Shown here in pieces: positions 5,854 to 14,984 of a DNA stretch of 48,008 nt (position 1 is its first letter; each line of letters begins with the position of its first letter). Origin of the DNA: a virus; IMG/VR virus record IMGVR_UViG_3300006224_000013, positions 1-48,008 of that record; one strand, 5' to 3'. Under the pieces are notes generated by a model. It was not told where the DNA came from, did no database searches, and saw nothing but the letters and a program-made list of their open reading frames with translations. Position numbers and translations under genes: made by a program.

Positions 5854-7487
5854 TGACAGGGAGAGACCGGATTTCTTTCGAAGAAGCCATCAGCGAGCGG
5901 GCGCTCTTGCGCGTGAGGTTTGAGGAACTCGCCTTCCCGCAGAGGGTCGCGCTGAAGCTCATGTATGGCGTCCCGCTCTCCGCGCGGAACACCGACGAGA
6001 AAACCGGCTTCACGGAGATGGATTTGTGGCGGATCTTCCATGGCGCCTGCGATCGCGATGACCACGGCTTCATCACGAAGATCCATGACACCGGATTCCC
6101 GGAATACAGGCCCAAGGAATATCGGGAAGCGTGGCTGATTGTCGGACGAAGAGCTGGGAAAACCGATGCCTTCGCGGCGACGATCGTGGCCTATGAGGCG
6201 ACCTGCGGCGGGCACGAGCGATTCCTGCGCCCCCGACAGCAAGGCATCTGCTTTCAGATTGCCCAGGATCTCCGGATGGCGCGGAACAGCCTGCATTTCG
6301 TGCGCGCTGTCCTGGAATCCTCGCCCCTCCTCGAAAAGGAGATGGTGCAGATCACGGCGGATCGGATTGACCTGAAAAACCGCTTCACGATCTCCTGCGT
6401 GCCGGCAACGTTGAAGAGCGTTCGTGGCTTCGCGTCTCCGGTCTCCGTCTTGGACGAAGTGGGCGTCTGGTATCAGGAAGCGGAAAGCGCGAATCCGGAC
6501 TATGAAATTTACCGCGCGTTGAGCCCAGGGCAAGTCCAGTTCCCCGATCGCAAGATCGTAGGCATCTCCACTCCTTGGAACAAGGCGGGCCTCCTGTATC
6601 AGTATGCAGAGGCTGGCACTGAAGGATGGAAGCTCTACCACGACGCGCAACGCGAGCAATACCGTGAAGTCCTCGTGATCGTCGGCTCTACTGCGGTCAT
6701 GGGGAATCCCCTCGTCACCAGGGAATTCCTCGTCAGGGAGCGGGAACGCGATGAACGCGCCTTTGAGCGCGAGATCCTCGCGGAGTTCCAGGATTCGATC
6801 TCCGGCTTCATTCCCACTGTGCTCGTGGAGCAGGCCCGCGATCACGACGTGTTCGAACGCCCGTACAACCCCAAGTGGACGTATTACCCCGCGATCGACC
6901 CCGCATTCCGCCGCGACGCCTTTGCGTTCACGATTGTGCACAATGAACAAGGAGTCGTTGTGCAGGATGCCGTGCGGCGATTCATCGCCCGTTCCGGAGA
7001 GGTCCTTTCTCCCGCGGCGATCCTGGATATCCTCGTGCCGCTGCTCTTGGAATACCGTTCCTCTGTGGTCTATTCCGATCAATACCACCTGGAATCCTTG
7101 GGCCAGCTTCTGAGGATGAGAGGAATTGAAATCATTCCTGTCACCTTCACGTCCAAGAGTAAGAGCCAGCTCTTCGGCAACCTCCAGCAGCTCTTCCTGC
7201 AGAAGAAGATCCGCCTTGTTGACGATGGAGAAACGATCCGAGAGCTGAAGAGCCTTGAACGCACGCTCACGGGAGGCGGTTCCGTCCAGATTTCCGCGCC
7301 GCAAGGGCTCCACGATGACATGGCCAGCGTCTTGGCGTTGGCGGTTTCCCAGGCCATGTTCGATGGAGATGGACGGATGCTTCAGGATGTGGCAGGATCC
7401 GCGAAGGAACCGACAGTGCATGAGCGCTGTCTGGAACAAGTCCAGCAGAAGTGGACGGGATTAGGGGCGCTCTCCGCATGGGATTAA
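5853..7487 (+). CDS. terL: Terminase large subunit (ATPase-nuclease)
   Basis: 544 residues, typical for the family. The packaging ATPase has Walker A GRRAGKT at 98-104, Walker B VSVLDEV at 197-203 (D201, E202) and the coupling motif ISTPWNKAG at 238-246. The C-terminal RNase H-like nuclease, which cuts concatemeric DNA, shows its three acidic positions in AIDP (D349), YSDQY (D409) and LHDDMA (D488/D489). All catalytic residues appear present, so the protein should be active. It works at the portal vertex with TerS. The start at 5853 overlaps the preceding stop (TGATG). Confidence 0.95.
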   Translation: MTGRDRISFEEAISERALLRVRFEELAFPQRVALKLMYGVPLSARNTDEKTGFTEMDLWRIFHGACDRDDHGFITKIHDTGFPEYRPKEYREAWLIVGRRAGKTDAFAATIVAYEATCGGHERFLRPRQQGICFQIAQDLRMARNSLHFVRAVLESSPLLEKEMVQITADRIDLKNRFTISCVPATLKSVRGFASPVSVLDEVGVWYQEAESANPDYEIYRALSPGQVQFPDRKIVGISTPWNKAGLLYQYAEAGTEGWKLYHDAQREQYREVLVIVGSTAVMGNPLVTREFLVRERERDERAFEREILAEFQDSISGFIPTVLVEQARDHDVFERPYNPKWTYYPAIDPAFRRDAFAFTIVHNEQGVVVQDAVRRFIARSGEVLSPAAILDILVPLLLEYRSSVVYSDQYHLESLGQLLRMRGIEIIPVTFTSKSKSQLFGNLQQLFLQKKIRLVDDGETIRELKSLERTLTGGGSVQISAPQGLHDDMASVLALAVSQAMFDGDGRMLQDVAGSAKEPTVHERCLEQVQQKWTGLGALSAWD

Positions 7488-7750
7488 CCTCGAAGATCCG
7501 TGATATTCTTGGCTTCAGCGTGATCCTGGAGGAAATGCAGGCGGATCGACGAAGCATGCGGGAGCTGATCGGAGAAATCCTTCGCGTCTCGTCGCTCCAG
7601 GCGGAAACCTCCCTCCGGATGACGTCGGCGCTCGAGCGGATGGTGGGCGCTTATGAAACGGACGGGTCTCCTCCTGAAGGACGGCATATGACCGACGCCA
7701 TGGAAGTGGTCATCCTGGAGCAGGCTGATGAACGGTGGCGAGGAAATTAA
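7478..7750 (+). CDS. Small helical protein between terL and portal
   Basis: 90 residues from the ATG at 7478, overlapping the terL end by ten bases and the portal start by 23. After a short hydrophobic start (LTSKIRDILGFSVIL) it is a long amphipathic, probably coiled-coil helix (MRELIGEILRVSSLQAETSL). The final part (TDAMEVVILEQADERW) is acidic. Unknown family; position suggests a role in packaging or portal assembly. Confidence 0.6.
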   Translation: MGLTSKIRDILGFSVILEEMQADRRSMRELIGEILRVSSLQAETSLRMTSALERMVGAYETDGSPPEGRHMTDAMEVVILEQADERWRGN

Positions 7751-9824
7751 CGAGCTAGCTGAGGAATCGCTCGGCATGCCGCTACCGGACGAGCTTTCCG
7801 AACAGCTCGATTACGAGGCGCTCGCCGCCGAGACGAAGGAAAAGCGTTCCCGCTGGCGAACAGAACGCCAGGTGCATGAACAGGAATGGTTCATCAACGC
7901 GGCGATGTTCCGCGGGAACCAGTACGTGGAATGGGACGACCGGTACAACCGGCTGACCGTGCCGAAGGCGCCACCGCATAGAGTGCGCCTGAAAATCAAT
8001 CGTCTGCAAGCGAAGATCCGTGCCCGACTCTCGAAATTCCTCAAAAACCGGCCGAAGCCCTTCGTGGTTCCTGCCACGAACGAGTATGCGGACTACCAGA
8101 ACGCGAAGGCCACACAGAAGGTCCTCGACTACCTGTGGCGAAAGCTGCGCCTGGAACACAAATACAAGGATGCCCTCCTGTGGGCCATGGTCGCCGGAAA
8201 AGGCTTCTGGTGGTTCCATTGGGACCCGACCGCCATCGCCAGAGTCGTCACCGAGGGAGAAGCTGGTCTGCCCGTGTATACGGATGAACCTCTTGGAGAT
8301 CCTGCCATAGAGGTGGGCAGCCCGTTTGAGGTGCTCGTGGCAGATCCTGGCATCCCCGATATCGGGGATCAGCCTGAGATCATGAGGATCAAGATTCGGG
8401 ATGTGGAGGAGATGCGGCAGCGCTACCCTCAGATTGCGGAGGATATCTCTGCCTCAAAGGGTGAAGAGAGCTATTTCACCTATGAACGCCAGATTGCCGG
8501 GCTGAATCCGTATTCCTACTCCACTGGAGGAAAGGAAGATCAGCAGGATTCTGTGCTCGTGACGGAGCATTTCCTGGCTCCGTGCGGGAAATACCCGAAA
8601 GGGCAATATCGGGTGCTCGTCGGGGACGTGGTGGCCAAGATTGAAAACCAACTGCCCTACGGCTTTGCCGATCTCCCCAATCCATTTCCGGTTGTTGAGT
8701 TCTTCGATATCAAGGTCGCCGGGCAGTACTGGTGCCCCACGGTCTGTGCGCAGCTCATCGACCTGCAAAAAGAATACAACCTCATGCGGTCGAAGCTGGC
8801 GGAGAACCTCCGGCTGATGGCGCACCCGAAGATCATTGTTGCCAAGCAGCATCAGCTGCCGAAGAGCAGCTGGACGTCGGAGGCGGGCGAAATCATCGAA
8901 TACGTGGCGATTCCGAACCTGCCGCCTCCGCAGCCCTGGGTCCCCCCGAACGTGGCGGCAGACCTCTGGCGCAATGTCGAGCTGCTGCAGAAGGAATTCG
9001 ACGACGTCACGCAGATCTTTCCGGCTTCAGAGGGGAAAGTCGGAACCGCCACGAGCGGGTTCCAGACGAATCTCCTGCAGGAAGCCACGGATTCCGTTCA
9101 CGCGCCAGACATTCGCCAGGCAGAGATCACCGTTGAAGAGGCTGCCTTCAAGCTGCGGAGGATGGCCAAGCTCGGCTATGACGTGCCGCGCCTGATTTCC
9201 GCCACGGGGAAGGACTACGCGGCAGAGGTCTTTGAGTTCGTCAACGATCAGATTGATGAAATGGCTGATGTCATCGTGGAGGTGGGCAGCGCCCTCCCCA
9301 CGCTGAAAGCCGCGAAGCAAGACGCGGTGATGAATTTGTTCAAGGTTGGGATGCTTGGGGATCCGGCGGATCCGGCCGTGAGGGCGCGAGGAATGAGCCT
9401 CCTGGAGATGGGTTCTCTGGAAGAAGGCTTTAACTTCGCGAAGACGGATGAAAACCAAGCTCGAATGGAAAACAAGACTCTCGGCACGGGTGCGCCGATT
9501 GACGTCCCGCACTTCTGGGAAAACCACCAGATCCACTACGACGTCCATACGAACATCCTGAAGAGCCCGGAGTCGCAAGCGTGGCCCCCGGAAATCCGGC
9601 GGGCCCTGGTCGCGCACACAATTCTGCATGCGCGATTCATCAACCCCCAGTCTGCGATGCAGGTCGCGATGGAGGAAGGCATTCAAGAGGTGGTCCCAGC
9701 CATTCAGGCGATGCTCCCACCGCCGATGCCTCAAATGCCCGGAGGACCGCCGCAAGGGCCTCCTCCGCCTCCTCCCGGCCCGCCTCCTCCTGACCAAGGG
9801 GGACCACAAGGACCACCCGTATGA
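7728..9824 (+). CDS. Portal protein
   Basis: 698 residues, close to the size of P22-type portals, which form the dodecameric ring at the head vertex through which DNA is packaged and ejected. Recognisable features are the N-terminal helical region with FRGNQYVEW, a conserved GKGFWWFHWDP segment, the LIDLQKEYNLMRSKL helix typical of the stem/crown junction, and ASEGKVGTATSG followed by a long helix. The C-terminus is an unusual proline-rich tail (about residues 655-698, including PPPPPPGPPPP) that is probably disordered. It follows terL and its stop overlaps the scaffold start (ATGA), both expected for a portal. Confidence 0.9.
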   Translation: MNGGEEINELAEESLGMPLPDELSEQLDYEALAAETKEKRSRWRTERQVHEQEWFINAAMFRGNQYVEWDDRYNRLTVPKAPPHRVRLKINRLQAKIRARLSKFLKNRPKPFVVPATNEYADYQNAKATQKVLDYLWRKLRLEHKYKDALLWAMVAGKGFWWFHWDPTAIARVVTEGEAGLPVYTDEPLGDPAIEVGSPFEVLVADPGIPDIGDQPEIMRIKIRDVEEMRQRYPQIAEDISASKGEESYFTYERQIAGLNPYSYSTGGKEDQQDSVLVTEHFLAPCGKYPKGQYRVLVGDVVAKIENQLPYGFADLPNPFPVVEFFDIKVAGQYWCPTVCAQLIDLQKEYNLMRSKLAENLRLMAHPKIIVAKQHQLPKSSWTSEAGEIIEYVAIPNLPPPQPWVPPNVAADLWRNVELLQKEFDDVTQIFPASEGKVGTATSGFQTNLLQEATDSVHAPDIRQAEITVEEAAFKLRRMAKLGYDVPRLISATGKDYAAEVFEFVNDQIDEMADVIVEVGSALPTLKAAKQDAVMNLFKVGMLGDPADPAVRARGMSLLEMGSLEEGFNFAKTDENQARMENKTLGTGAPIDVPHFWENHQIHYDVHTNILKSPESQAWPPEIRRALVAHTILHARFINPQSAMQVAMEEGIQEVVPAIQAMLPPPMPQMPGGPPQGPPPPPPGPPPPDQGGPQGPPV

Positions 9825-10714
9825 GCGACACATTTGACAGTGGCAGCGGCGGAGCACCGGCAGCTGATCAGGGAACACCGGCACAGCCGACTTCCCCCGG
9901 CACCGTCCCGGCAGGCTCTTCCACGCCGAGTGGCGATTTCCTGGAGATCAAGTGGAACAACCGTGTGGAACGGCTTCCCCGCGATCGGGCAGTGGAATTC
10001 GCCCAAAAAGGGTATGACTATACCCAGAAAATGCAGGAATTGGCGCGGCAACGACAGGAATTCGAATCGACCCGCCAGCAGTACGACCGCGCCCTGGGCG
10101 AGGTCCGAGGCTTCCTGCAGGACCCTGGGAAAGTGGAGCAGTACCTCCATGCCCTTCGACAGCAGACAGGACAGGCGATTCAAGCCGCGCAGCAACCCGG
10201 AGCGACTGAGGACGAACTCATCACCGCGAGGGAGATGCAGGCGCAGCTCCAGCAAGCGCTGGCCCAACAGGGGCAGTACACGCAGCAGCAAATCTCTGCG
10301 ATGCGCGCCCAGTTCGAGATTGATCAGCTCGCCTCCCGGTATACGGGGGAACTCGATTCCCACATCAAAGGCTTGACGGAGCAGTTCGCGGAATTGAAAG
10401 CCATTCCACGGATTCAGCAGATCCTCAAGGAAGAGGTGGCGGAAATGGGGCCCCGGACCATCGAAGAGGCGAAGACCTTCATGATCGATGTGGCCAAGCA
10501 GCATGCGGGTGAAGTGCGGAACTTCATCATGGCGCAGCGCAAGCAGCAAGCCACGGCCGGATCGCCGCTCTCCAACGGCATCGAACCTCCGGCGGGGGCA
10601 GCCCCCATGCCGCCCGCGTCCGGGAATTTCAAGTCCGTCAATGAACCGGGATTCAAGGATAGTGTGCTCAATGACTTCCTCCGGATCTCGGAGAGGATGG
10701 GCAATCGAGGGTAA
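9821..10714 (+). CDS. Capsid scaffolding protein
   Basis: 297 residues: a disordered Gly/Ala/Pro/Ser start (1-38), a short beta-like segment (LEIKWNNRVERLP), then long glutamine-rich coiled-coil helices (residues about 55-240, for example QKMQELARQRQEFESTRQQY) and a Pro/Ala linker before a final helix (DSVLNDFLRISERMG). Scaffolds organise capsid subunits during head assembly and are removed before packaging. Composition and the position between portal and major capsid make the call, not a sequence signature. There is no protease gene nearby, so the scaffold probably exits intact, as in P22. Confidence 0.82.
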   Translation: MSDTFDSGSGGAPAADQGTPAQPTSPGTVPAGSSTPSGDFLEIKWNNRVERLPRDRAVEFAQKGYDYTQKMQELARQRQEFESTRQQYDRALGEVRGFLQDPGKVEQYLHALRQQTGQAIQAAQQPGATEDELITAREMQAQLQQALAQQGQYTQQQISAMRAQFEIDQLASRYTGELDSHIKGLTEQFAELKAIPRIQQILKEEVAEMGPRTIEEAKTFMIDVAKQHAGEVRNFIMAQRKQQATAGSPLSNGIEPPAGAAPMPPASGNFKSVNEPGFKDSVLNDFLRISERMGNRG

Positions 10715-10719
10715 GGACC

Positions 10720-11970
10720 ATGGCGTTGAATATTGCAGCGGCCTCAGAGATCCTGAAGGTCCGCTACATCGGAACCATTCGTGAGCAGCTGAACAATGCA
10801 ACCGTGCTGCTCGCGAAGATCGGGCGCCAGGACCAGATGGTCTCTGGCAAAGACTTCACCGTTCCGCTTCACACGGGGCGGAATACCAGCGCTGGTACGG
10901 GCCTGAGCGACGGCGGCACGCTGCCGACCGCCGGACAGCAAACGTACCAGACCACGATCGTCCCGAATAAGTATCTGTATGGGTCGATCCAGGTCACGGG
11001 GCCGACAATTGCCGCGACTCGCGACAACGCGGGCGCGTTCGTCGAGGCGCTGAACTCGGAAGTGGACGGGCTCATGCGCGACTTCAAGCGCGATATGAAC
11101 CGTCAGCTGAATGGCAATGGCACCGGATGGCTCGCGTTCCTCTCGGCCTCGATTGATACGGCCGTGGGATCGAGCGTGTCCAGCCGCGTGGACGATGGCA
11201 TTGGCAATCCGTTCGTGCATCTGCCGACCACGGCCCTCTCCGTGGACGTGCTCGATGCGACAACCGCGACCACACAGGGCACGTTCAGTGTGACCTTGGG
11301 CGCGGCCGACAGCACCTCCTACGCCATCACCAGCTCGTCGGTGACCGTGGCGATCAGCGGCTCCGGCGACGGGGACATGCTCATTCGTGCAGGCTCGATG
11401 GGCCTGGAAATGATGGGCATCGAGGGGATCATCGACGACGGCAACCCGCACCCCAGCGTGAACGCCACGGGGCTGCAGGGCTTGGCTGTTGCCTCACATC
11501 CCTACTGGAAGGCGCAAGTGGTGGGCAGCTATTCGTCGCCTGCCGCGCTGGCCTTCGAAGACCTCCAGCAGGTCATCGACCAGATCGCGACCACGAGCGA
11601 CTACAGTGAATCCGACATCGGGTTCATCTTCTCGAACTACGCGTGCCGCCGGGCGTACTACAAGCTCTGCATTGCAGAGCGGCGCCACGTGAACACCATG
11701 GAACTCGACGGCGGCTTCAAGGCCGTGGACTTCAATGGGATCGGCTGGGTCGTGGACTCGCAGGCGAAGCGGGAGTCGATCTTCTTCATCGTGCCGGATA
11801 CGATGAAGATCTTCCGAACTTCAGACTTCGACTGGATGGACAAGGATGGCTCGTATCTCAGCCGCGTCGCGAACAAGGACGCGTATGAGGCCGTGCTCTT
11901 CCACTATGGCAACCTGGCGTGCCTGAGCCGCAACGGCAACGGCATCCTCAAGGGCGTCATCGAGGCGTAA
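10720..11970 (+). CDS. Major capsid protein (HK97-like fold)
   Basis: 416 residues starting just after the scaffold gene. The plan fits an HK97-type coat protein: helical N-arm (ASEILKVRYIGTIREQLNNA), E-loop-like strand region (SGKDFTVPLHTG), spine helix (FVEALNSEVDGLMRDFKRDMNRQLNG), and A-domain ending in IFRTSDFDWMDKDGSYL. An insertion around residues 165-220 (threonine/serine-rich strands, SSSVTVAISGSGDGD) looks like an extra beta domain comparable to the surface domains of some podoviral coats. It has no proteolytic delta domain of its own. The intrinsic terminator that follows suits high expression. Confidence 0.9.
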   Translation: MALNIAAASEILKVRYIGTIREQLNNATVLLAKIGRQDQMVSGKDFTVPLHTGRNTSAGTGLSDGGTLPTAGQQTYQTTIVPNKYLYGSIQVTGPTIAATRDNAGAFVEALNSEVDGLMRDFKRDMNRQLNGNGTGWLAFLSASIDTAVGSSVSSRVDDGIGNPFVHLPTTALSVDVLDATTATTQGTFSVTLGAADSTSYAITSSSVTVAISGSGDGDMLIRAGSMGLEMMGIEGIIDDGNPHPSVNATGLQGLAVASHPYWKAQVVGSYSSPAALAFEDLQQVIDQIATTSDYSESDIGFIFSNYACRRAYYKLCIAERRHVNTMELDGGFKAVDFNGIGWVVDSQAKRESIFFIVPDTMKIFRTSDFDWMDKDGSYLSRVANKDAYEAVLFHYGNLACLSRNGNGILKGVIEA

Positions 11971-11974
11971 GACC

Positions 11975-12004
11975 ATGGCTTGCAAGAAAAAGGGTAAGAA
12001 GTAG
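11975..12004 (+). CDS. Possible nonapeptide ORF MACKKKGKK
   Basis: A nine-codon reading frame four bases after the capsid stop. Its start context (AAGACCATGGC) is close to that of the capsid gene itself (AAGGACCATGGC). The product would be six lysines, a cysteine and a glycine after MA. Short lysine-rich peptides occur next to capsid genes in other phages, so it may be translated, but no independent ribosome site is visible. Low confidence as a real gene. Confidence 0.35.
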   Translation: MACKKKGKK

Positions 12005-12016
12005 GCAGGCGCTCAG

Positions 12017-12048
12017 GGTGGGGGCGGGTTCGTCCCCACCTGTTTTCC
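12017..12048 (+). terminator. Intrinsic terminator/attenuator after the capsid gene
   Basis: GGTGGGG (12017-12023) pairs with CCCCACC (12034-12040) across a ten-base loop, followed by TGTTTTCC. The T-run is short, so partial termination is likely: capsid transcripts would exceed those of downstream tail genes. Confidence 0.6.
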
Positions 12049-12064
12049 AAAGGAACCACTGATC

Positions 12065-12580
12065 ATGGCTACACGATTCATTCACTCGTTCGTAGACGTC
12101 CCTGACGGGCTGGGCAATGCCGCGGGCTTTGCCGTGGACACCGACGGGGCGCTGAAAATCAACCGCGGAGAGGACGCGAAGGGGTCGCTCAGCGCGGATC
12201 CTGGGAAGGAAGCGGTTCCGGTCAACCGGGTGGTGGCGATTGCCGCCTCCGCGACGACGCACACGGCAACGCCTGCCGATAGCGGGGCGCTGTTCGCGTT
12301 CAGCAGCTCAACATCGCAGACCTTGGTGCTGCCGCTAGCGGCAACTGCTGGCAAAGGCTATGAGGTCACGGCCGTGGTGGGCGTGCTCACCTCTTCGGGT
12401 GGGCACACCGTTCGTCCGAATGCTTCGGACACCATCCTCTTCACCAGCGCGGCAGCGTCGAGTGCGATGCAGTGCTCGGCGGCATCCGACGTCTTGGGCG
12501 ACTCCCTCACTGTCCGGTCGAACGGCTCAACCACGTGGTATATCGCGGGGAAAGTCGGGACCTGGGCGGCGATCGCCTAA
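12065..12580 (+). CDS. Beta-rich virion protein (possible capsid decoration)
   Basis: 171 residues after the capsid terminator, with a purine-rich AAAGGA upstream. The first 40 residues contain GNAAGFAVDTDGALKINRGED; the rest is alanine/serine/threonine-rich strand sequence with a conserved-looking end (DSLTVRSNGSTTWYIAGKVG). Such end motifs occur in phage surface and fibre proteins. Position directly after the capsid gene favours a head decoration role; this is inferred. Confidence 0.55.
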   Translation: MATRFIHSFVDVPDGLGNAAGFAVDTDGALKINRGEDAKGSLSADPGKEAVPVNRVVAIAASATTHTATPADSGALFAFSSSTSQTLVLPLAATAGKGYEVTAVVGVLTSSGGHTVRPNASDTILFTSAAASSAMQCSAASDVLGDSLTVRSNGSTTWYIAGKVGTWAAIA

Positions 12581-12584
12581 GCCC

Positions 12585-13130
12585 ATGCAAATCCCGGCAT
12601 GGTTTTCAACGCAGCTGGCCGTGGAATCGGACGGCCGACTCCGCGTACGGTGGAGCGAGAAAACCCACCGGTTTCAGGTGGAATCCCGGTCGGGAAGGGC
12701 GATCATCCCTTCCCGGCCGATTTCGCCGCTTGACGATGAAGCCATCCGCGCGCGGGACGGCTTTAATCTCGTCCTCGAAGTAACCCCGGGCGACCATACG
12801 GATTGCCCGAAATGCGGGGAGGAAGTCCGGCTCATTCCGCGGAGAATCGGGGATATTCGCTGCCCCCGGTGTTCCGCGTCTTTCCGGGCCTGTTTCTTCC
12901 CTCTTTCTGAGGATCTCCTCCTCTACCTGCGGTATAGTGATCCTGATCGGGGCGGAATTGAACGGGTCTTCCGGGATGCAGACCTGGAAACCGAACGTCT
13001 CGAAGCGCGAATGCGGCGCGAACGGCACAATCGGACTGAGGATATCTGGAAGGACGACTGGAACAAGGTCGTCGGGATTCCCTCAGTCGGGTATGCGGGA
13101 CGGAGGCCAGCTCTCCCCGCGGGAAGGTAG
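12585..13130 (+). CDS. Zinc-ribbon phage protein
   Basis: 181 residues from the ATG at 12585. Two CxxC knuckles, CPKCGEEVRL at about residue 72 and CPRCSASF at about residue 92, form a zinc ribbon. The N-terminal part has strand-like segments (FSTQLAVESDGRLRVRWSE) and the C-terminal part is charged and helical (DADLETERLEARMRRERHNR), ending in a low-complexity tail. Zinc ribbons bind nucleic acid or proteins. Lying amid head genes, it could be a virion or morphogenesis factor. Family name unknown to me. Confidence 0.6.
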   Translation: MQIPAWFSTQLAVESDGRLRVRWSEKTHRFQVESRSGRAIIPSRPISPLDDEAIRARDGFNLVLEVTPGDHTDCPKCGEEVRLIPRRIGDIRCPRCSASFRACFFPLSEDLLLYLRYSDPDRGGIERVFRDADLETERLEARMRRERHNRTEDIWKDDWNKVVGIPSVGYAGRRPALPAGR

Positions 13131-13136
13131 GGATCG

Positions 13137-13496
13137 ATGCATAAGACCTTGTATGCGAGTGCAGCCCGGACCACAGGCCTGCATACCAGCGCAGAAATCT
13201 CGGCGGCTGGGTTCTCCGGGGCAAAGTTTTATCTGGTCGTTCCGGCCGCAGCGACCGGCACCGTGCAGCCCAGGATTCAAAGCTACGACAAGACCGGGAG
13301 CGTCTGGGTAGACGTTCCGGGGGCGATTTACGCCGCGACCGGGACGAGCGCTGGAGCCGTCTTGGTCGTCCATCCGGCGATCACCTCCACGGTGAACGCG
13401 GCTGTTCCCACGGTCTTGGGTGATACCCTCCGGGCGATCAGCACGGTCGCCACGACCACGGTGACCTTCTCTCTTGGCGTCGATCTCATCAGATAG
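13137..13496 (+). CDS. Beta-sandwich virion protein (common phage head/decoration family)
   Basis: 119 residues. The pattern TLYASAARTTGLHTSAEI, a central GTVQPRIQSYDKTGSVWVDV, and the ending TVTFSLGVDLI match a widespread type of phage structural protein in which a strand-rich domain begins with 'LxxSAARTxT' and ends with 'xxFSxGxxLI'. Those proteins are typically encoded just after the major capsid gene. A capsid-surface or joining role is likely, not shown. Confidence 0.6.
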   Translation: MHKTLYASAARTTGLHTSAEISAAGFSGAKFYLVVPAAATGTVQPRIQSYDKTGSVWVDVPGAIYAATGTSAGAVLVVHPAITSTVNAAVPTVLGDTLRAISTVATTTVTFSLGVDLIR

Positions 13497-13509
13497 GAGT
13501 GGCTGAACC

Positions 13510-13935
13510 ATGGCACTGACGTTCCTCAATCAGGCTGACACGATTGCCCTGAAGGCACTCCTGAACACCACGGCAGGGCAGGATCTGTATCTCAAGCTCT
13601 ACACCAATGCCGTGACGATCGACCAGGCCAAAACCGAGGCGGACTTCACGGAAGCCACCGGCGGCGGGTATACGCACAAGTCCATCGCCGGCGGGACGTG
13701 GTCCTACAGCGAAGGGGCGACGACCGTGGCTCCCTGCACCGCCTCCTACACGACGCAAACCTGGACGTTCACGGGGGCGCTGAGCGGCACCGCGACCATT
13801 CGCGGGTATTACCTGACGCAGCAGAGCAGCGGGAAGGCGTTGTGGGCGGAAGCGGCCTCGTCGCCGTTCACCCCGGCCAATAACGGCGATACGTTTTCGG
13901 TCACCCTGAACATCACGGCGAACAACGCGGCGTAG
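13510..13935 (+). CDS. Virion protein, 'LYLKLYTN' family
   Basis: 141 residues, predicted all-beta. The N-terminal DLYLKLYTNAVTIDQAKTEA and the central FTEATGGGYTHKSI resemble small phage structural proteins near tail and fibre genes; the C-terminal half contains GTATIRGYYLTQQSSGKALW, a pattern of strand pairs. It has its own start context (GAACCATGGC) and a short upstream gap. Likely a surface or fibre-associated component. Confidence 0.55.
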   Translation: MALTFLNQADTIALKALLNTTAGQDLYLKLYTNAVTIDQAKTEADFTEATGGGYTHKSIAGGTWSYSEGATTVAPCTASYTTQTWTFTGALSGTATIRGYYLTQQSSGKALWAEAASSPFTPANNGDTFSVTLNITANNAA

Positions 13936-13939
13936 GCCC

Positions 13940-14974
13940 ATGGCCCTGCTGTTCATGGACGGGTTCGACCATTACGGGTCGGCCACGGATCTGCTAACGA
14001 ATTGGACATCGAAGTCGTCGGGGGGGCTGACGCTCGGCGGCAGCTACGCCCGATCCGGGGCCCAGGGGCTGTTCTGCAACGGCACCGGCTATGTCACGAA
14101 AACGCTGAGCCCCTCGACGACGGCCAGCGGCGTTGCCGGCATGGCCCTTCGTCGATCCGGGCCGATGTACACGTTCTTCCGGGTGGAGAATGGGGACGGG
14201 TCGCAGCTGCTCCTGACGTTCAACGGATCGTATCAGATCGAACTCAGGCGCGGCGGGGTCAGCCCGACGTTGCTGGCCACCTCGACGCTCGCGCTCAACG
14301 ACGCGACATGGTATTACATTGAGTGTAAGTGGACGATTGCGAATTCCGGCGGCACAGTAGAGGTCCGGGTCAACGGGGATACGTGGATCACCTACACGGG
14401 GGATACGCAGCAGCAGTCAGCGGCGACGTGGAACCTGATCTTCATGGGGTCGCTGGTCAGCAACAACGACTGCTCCCTCGATGACGTGTATATCCTGGAT
14501 CAAACCGCGGAGAGCGCCGGGCCGGCGAACAACACCTTCCTGGGCCCCGTGAAAGTCGTGTATCTCACGCCGACCAGTGATGGGACGTACACGGAGTGGG
14601 CGTGTTCCACGGGGTCCACCACGTATACCTTGGTGGATGACAGCGATCCGGACACGGATGCCACAGATTATGTGGCGTCGTCAACGGTGGGGTCCACGGT
14701 GACCTGCGGACTCGGGGATCTCCCGACCGGGGTGACCACGGTGTATGGGGTGCAGCTGCTGGCGTCGCTGTCGCGCTCGGATGCCGGCGCCCGATCGGTG
14801 ACCGGCGCCCTCTACACGAGCGCGACCCTCTACACCAACGCGAGTCCCGTCACCCCATCCGACACTTCGTATACCTATGGGCGGTGGGTGTATGCCGCCA
14901 ACCCGGCGACGTCGTCGACATGGGCCACCAGTGCCGTGGATGGCCTGGAGGTCGGAGTCAAGGTGACCGCCTAG
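13940..14974 (+). CDS. Lectin-like (ConA/LamG jelly-roll) virion protein, copy A
   Basis: 344 residues. The first ~190 begin LLFMDGFDHYGS and contain TWYYIECKWTIANSGGTVEVRVNGDTW and DDVYILD-type strands, the pattern of a concanavalin/LamG jelly-roll that may bind glycans. The second half (from FLGPVKVVYLTPTSDGTYTEW) is a separate beta domain. It is a clear paralogue of the gene at 15834, sharing DGFDHY, the WYxIE(C/W)K segment, the FLG-V-start of domain two, the LVDD repeat, and a similar end. The duplication includes the following gene. Likely displayed on the virion for host contact. Confidence 0.72.
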   Translation: MALLFMDGFDHYGSATDLLTNWTSKSSGGLTLGGSYARSGAQGLFCNGTGYVTKTLSPSTTASGVAGMALRRSGPMYTFFRVENGDGSQLLLTFNGSYQIELRRGGVSPTLLATSTLALNDATWYYIECKWTIANSGGTVEVRVNGDTWITYTGDTQQQSAATWNLIFMGSLVSNNDCSLDDVYILDQTAESAGPANNTFLGPVKVVYLTPTSDGTYTEWACSTGSTTYTLVDDSDPDTDATDYVASSTVGSTVTCGLGDLPTGVTTVYGVQLLASLSRSDAGARSVTGALYTSATLYTNASPVTPSDTSYTYGRWVYAANPATSSTWATSAVDGLEVGVKVTA

Positions 14975-14984
14975 AGGGACCCCG

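Noticed and set aside
5784-7439. 551-codon open frame on the minus strand opposite terL
   Set aside because: It is the antisense shadow of the terminase gene, whose motifs are all intact. It has no ribosome site, and the region is covered by a coupled plus-strand operon.
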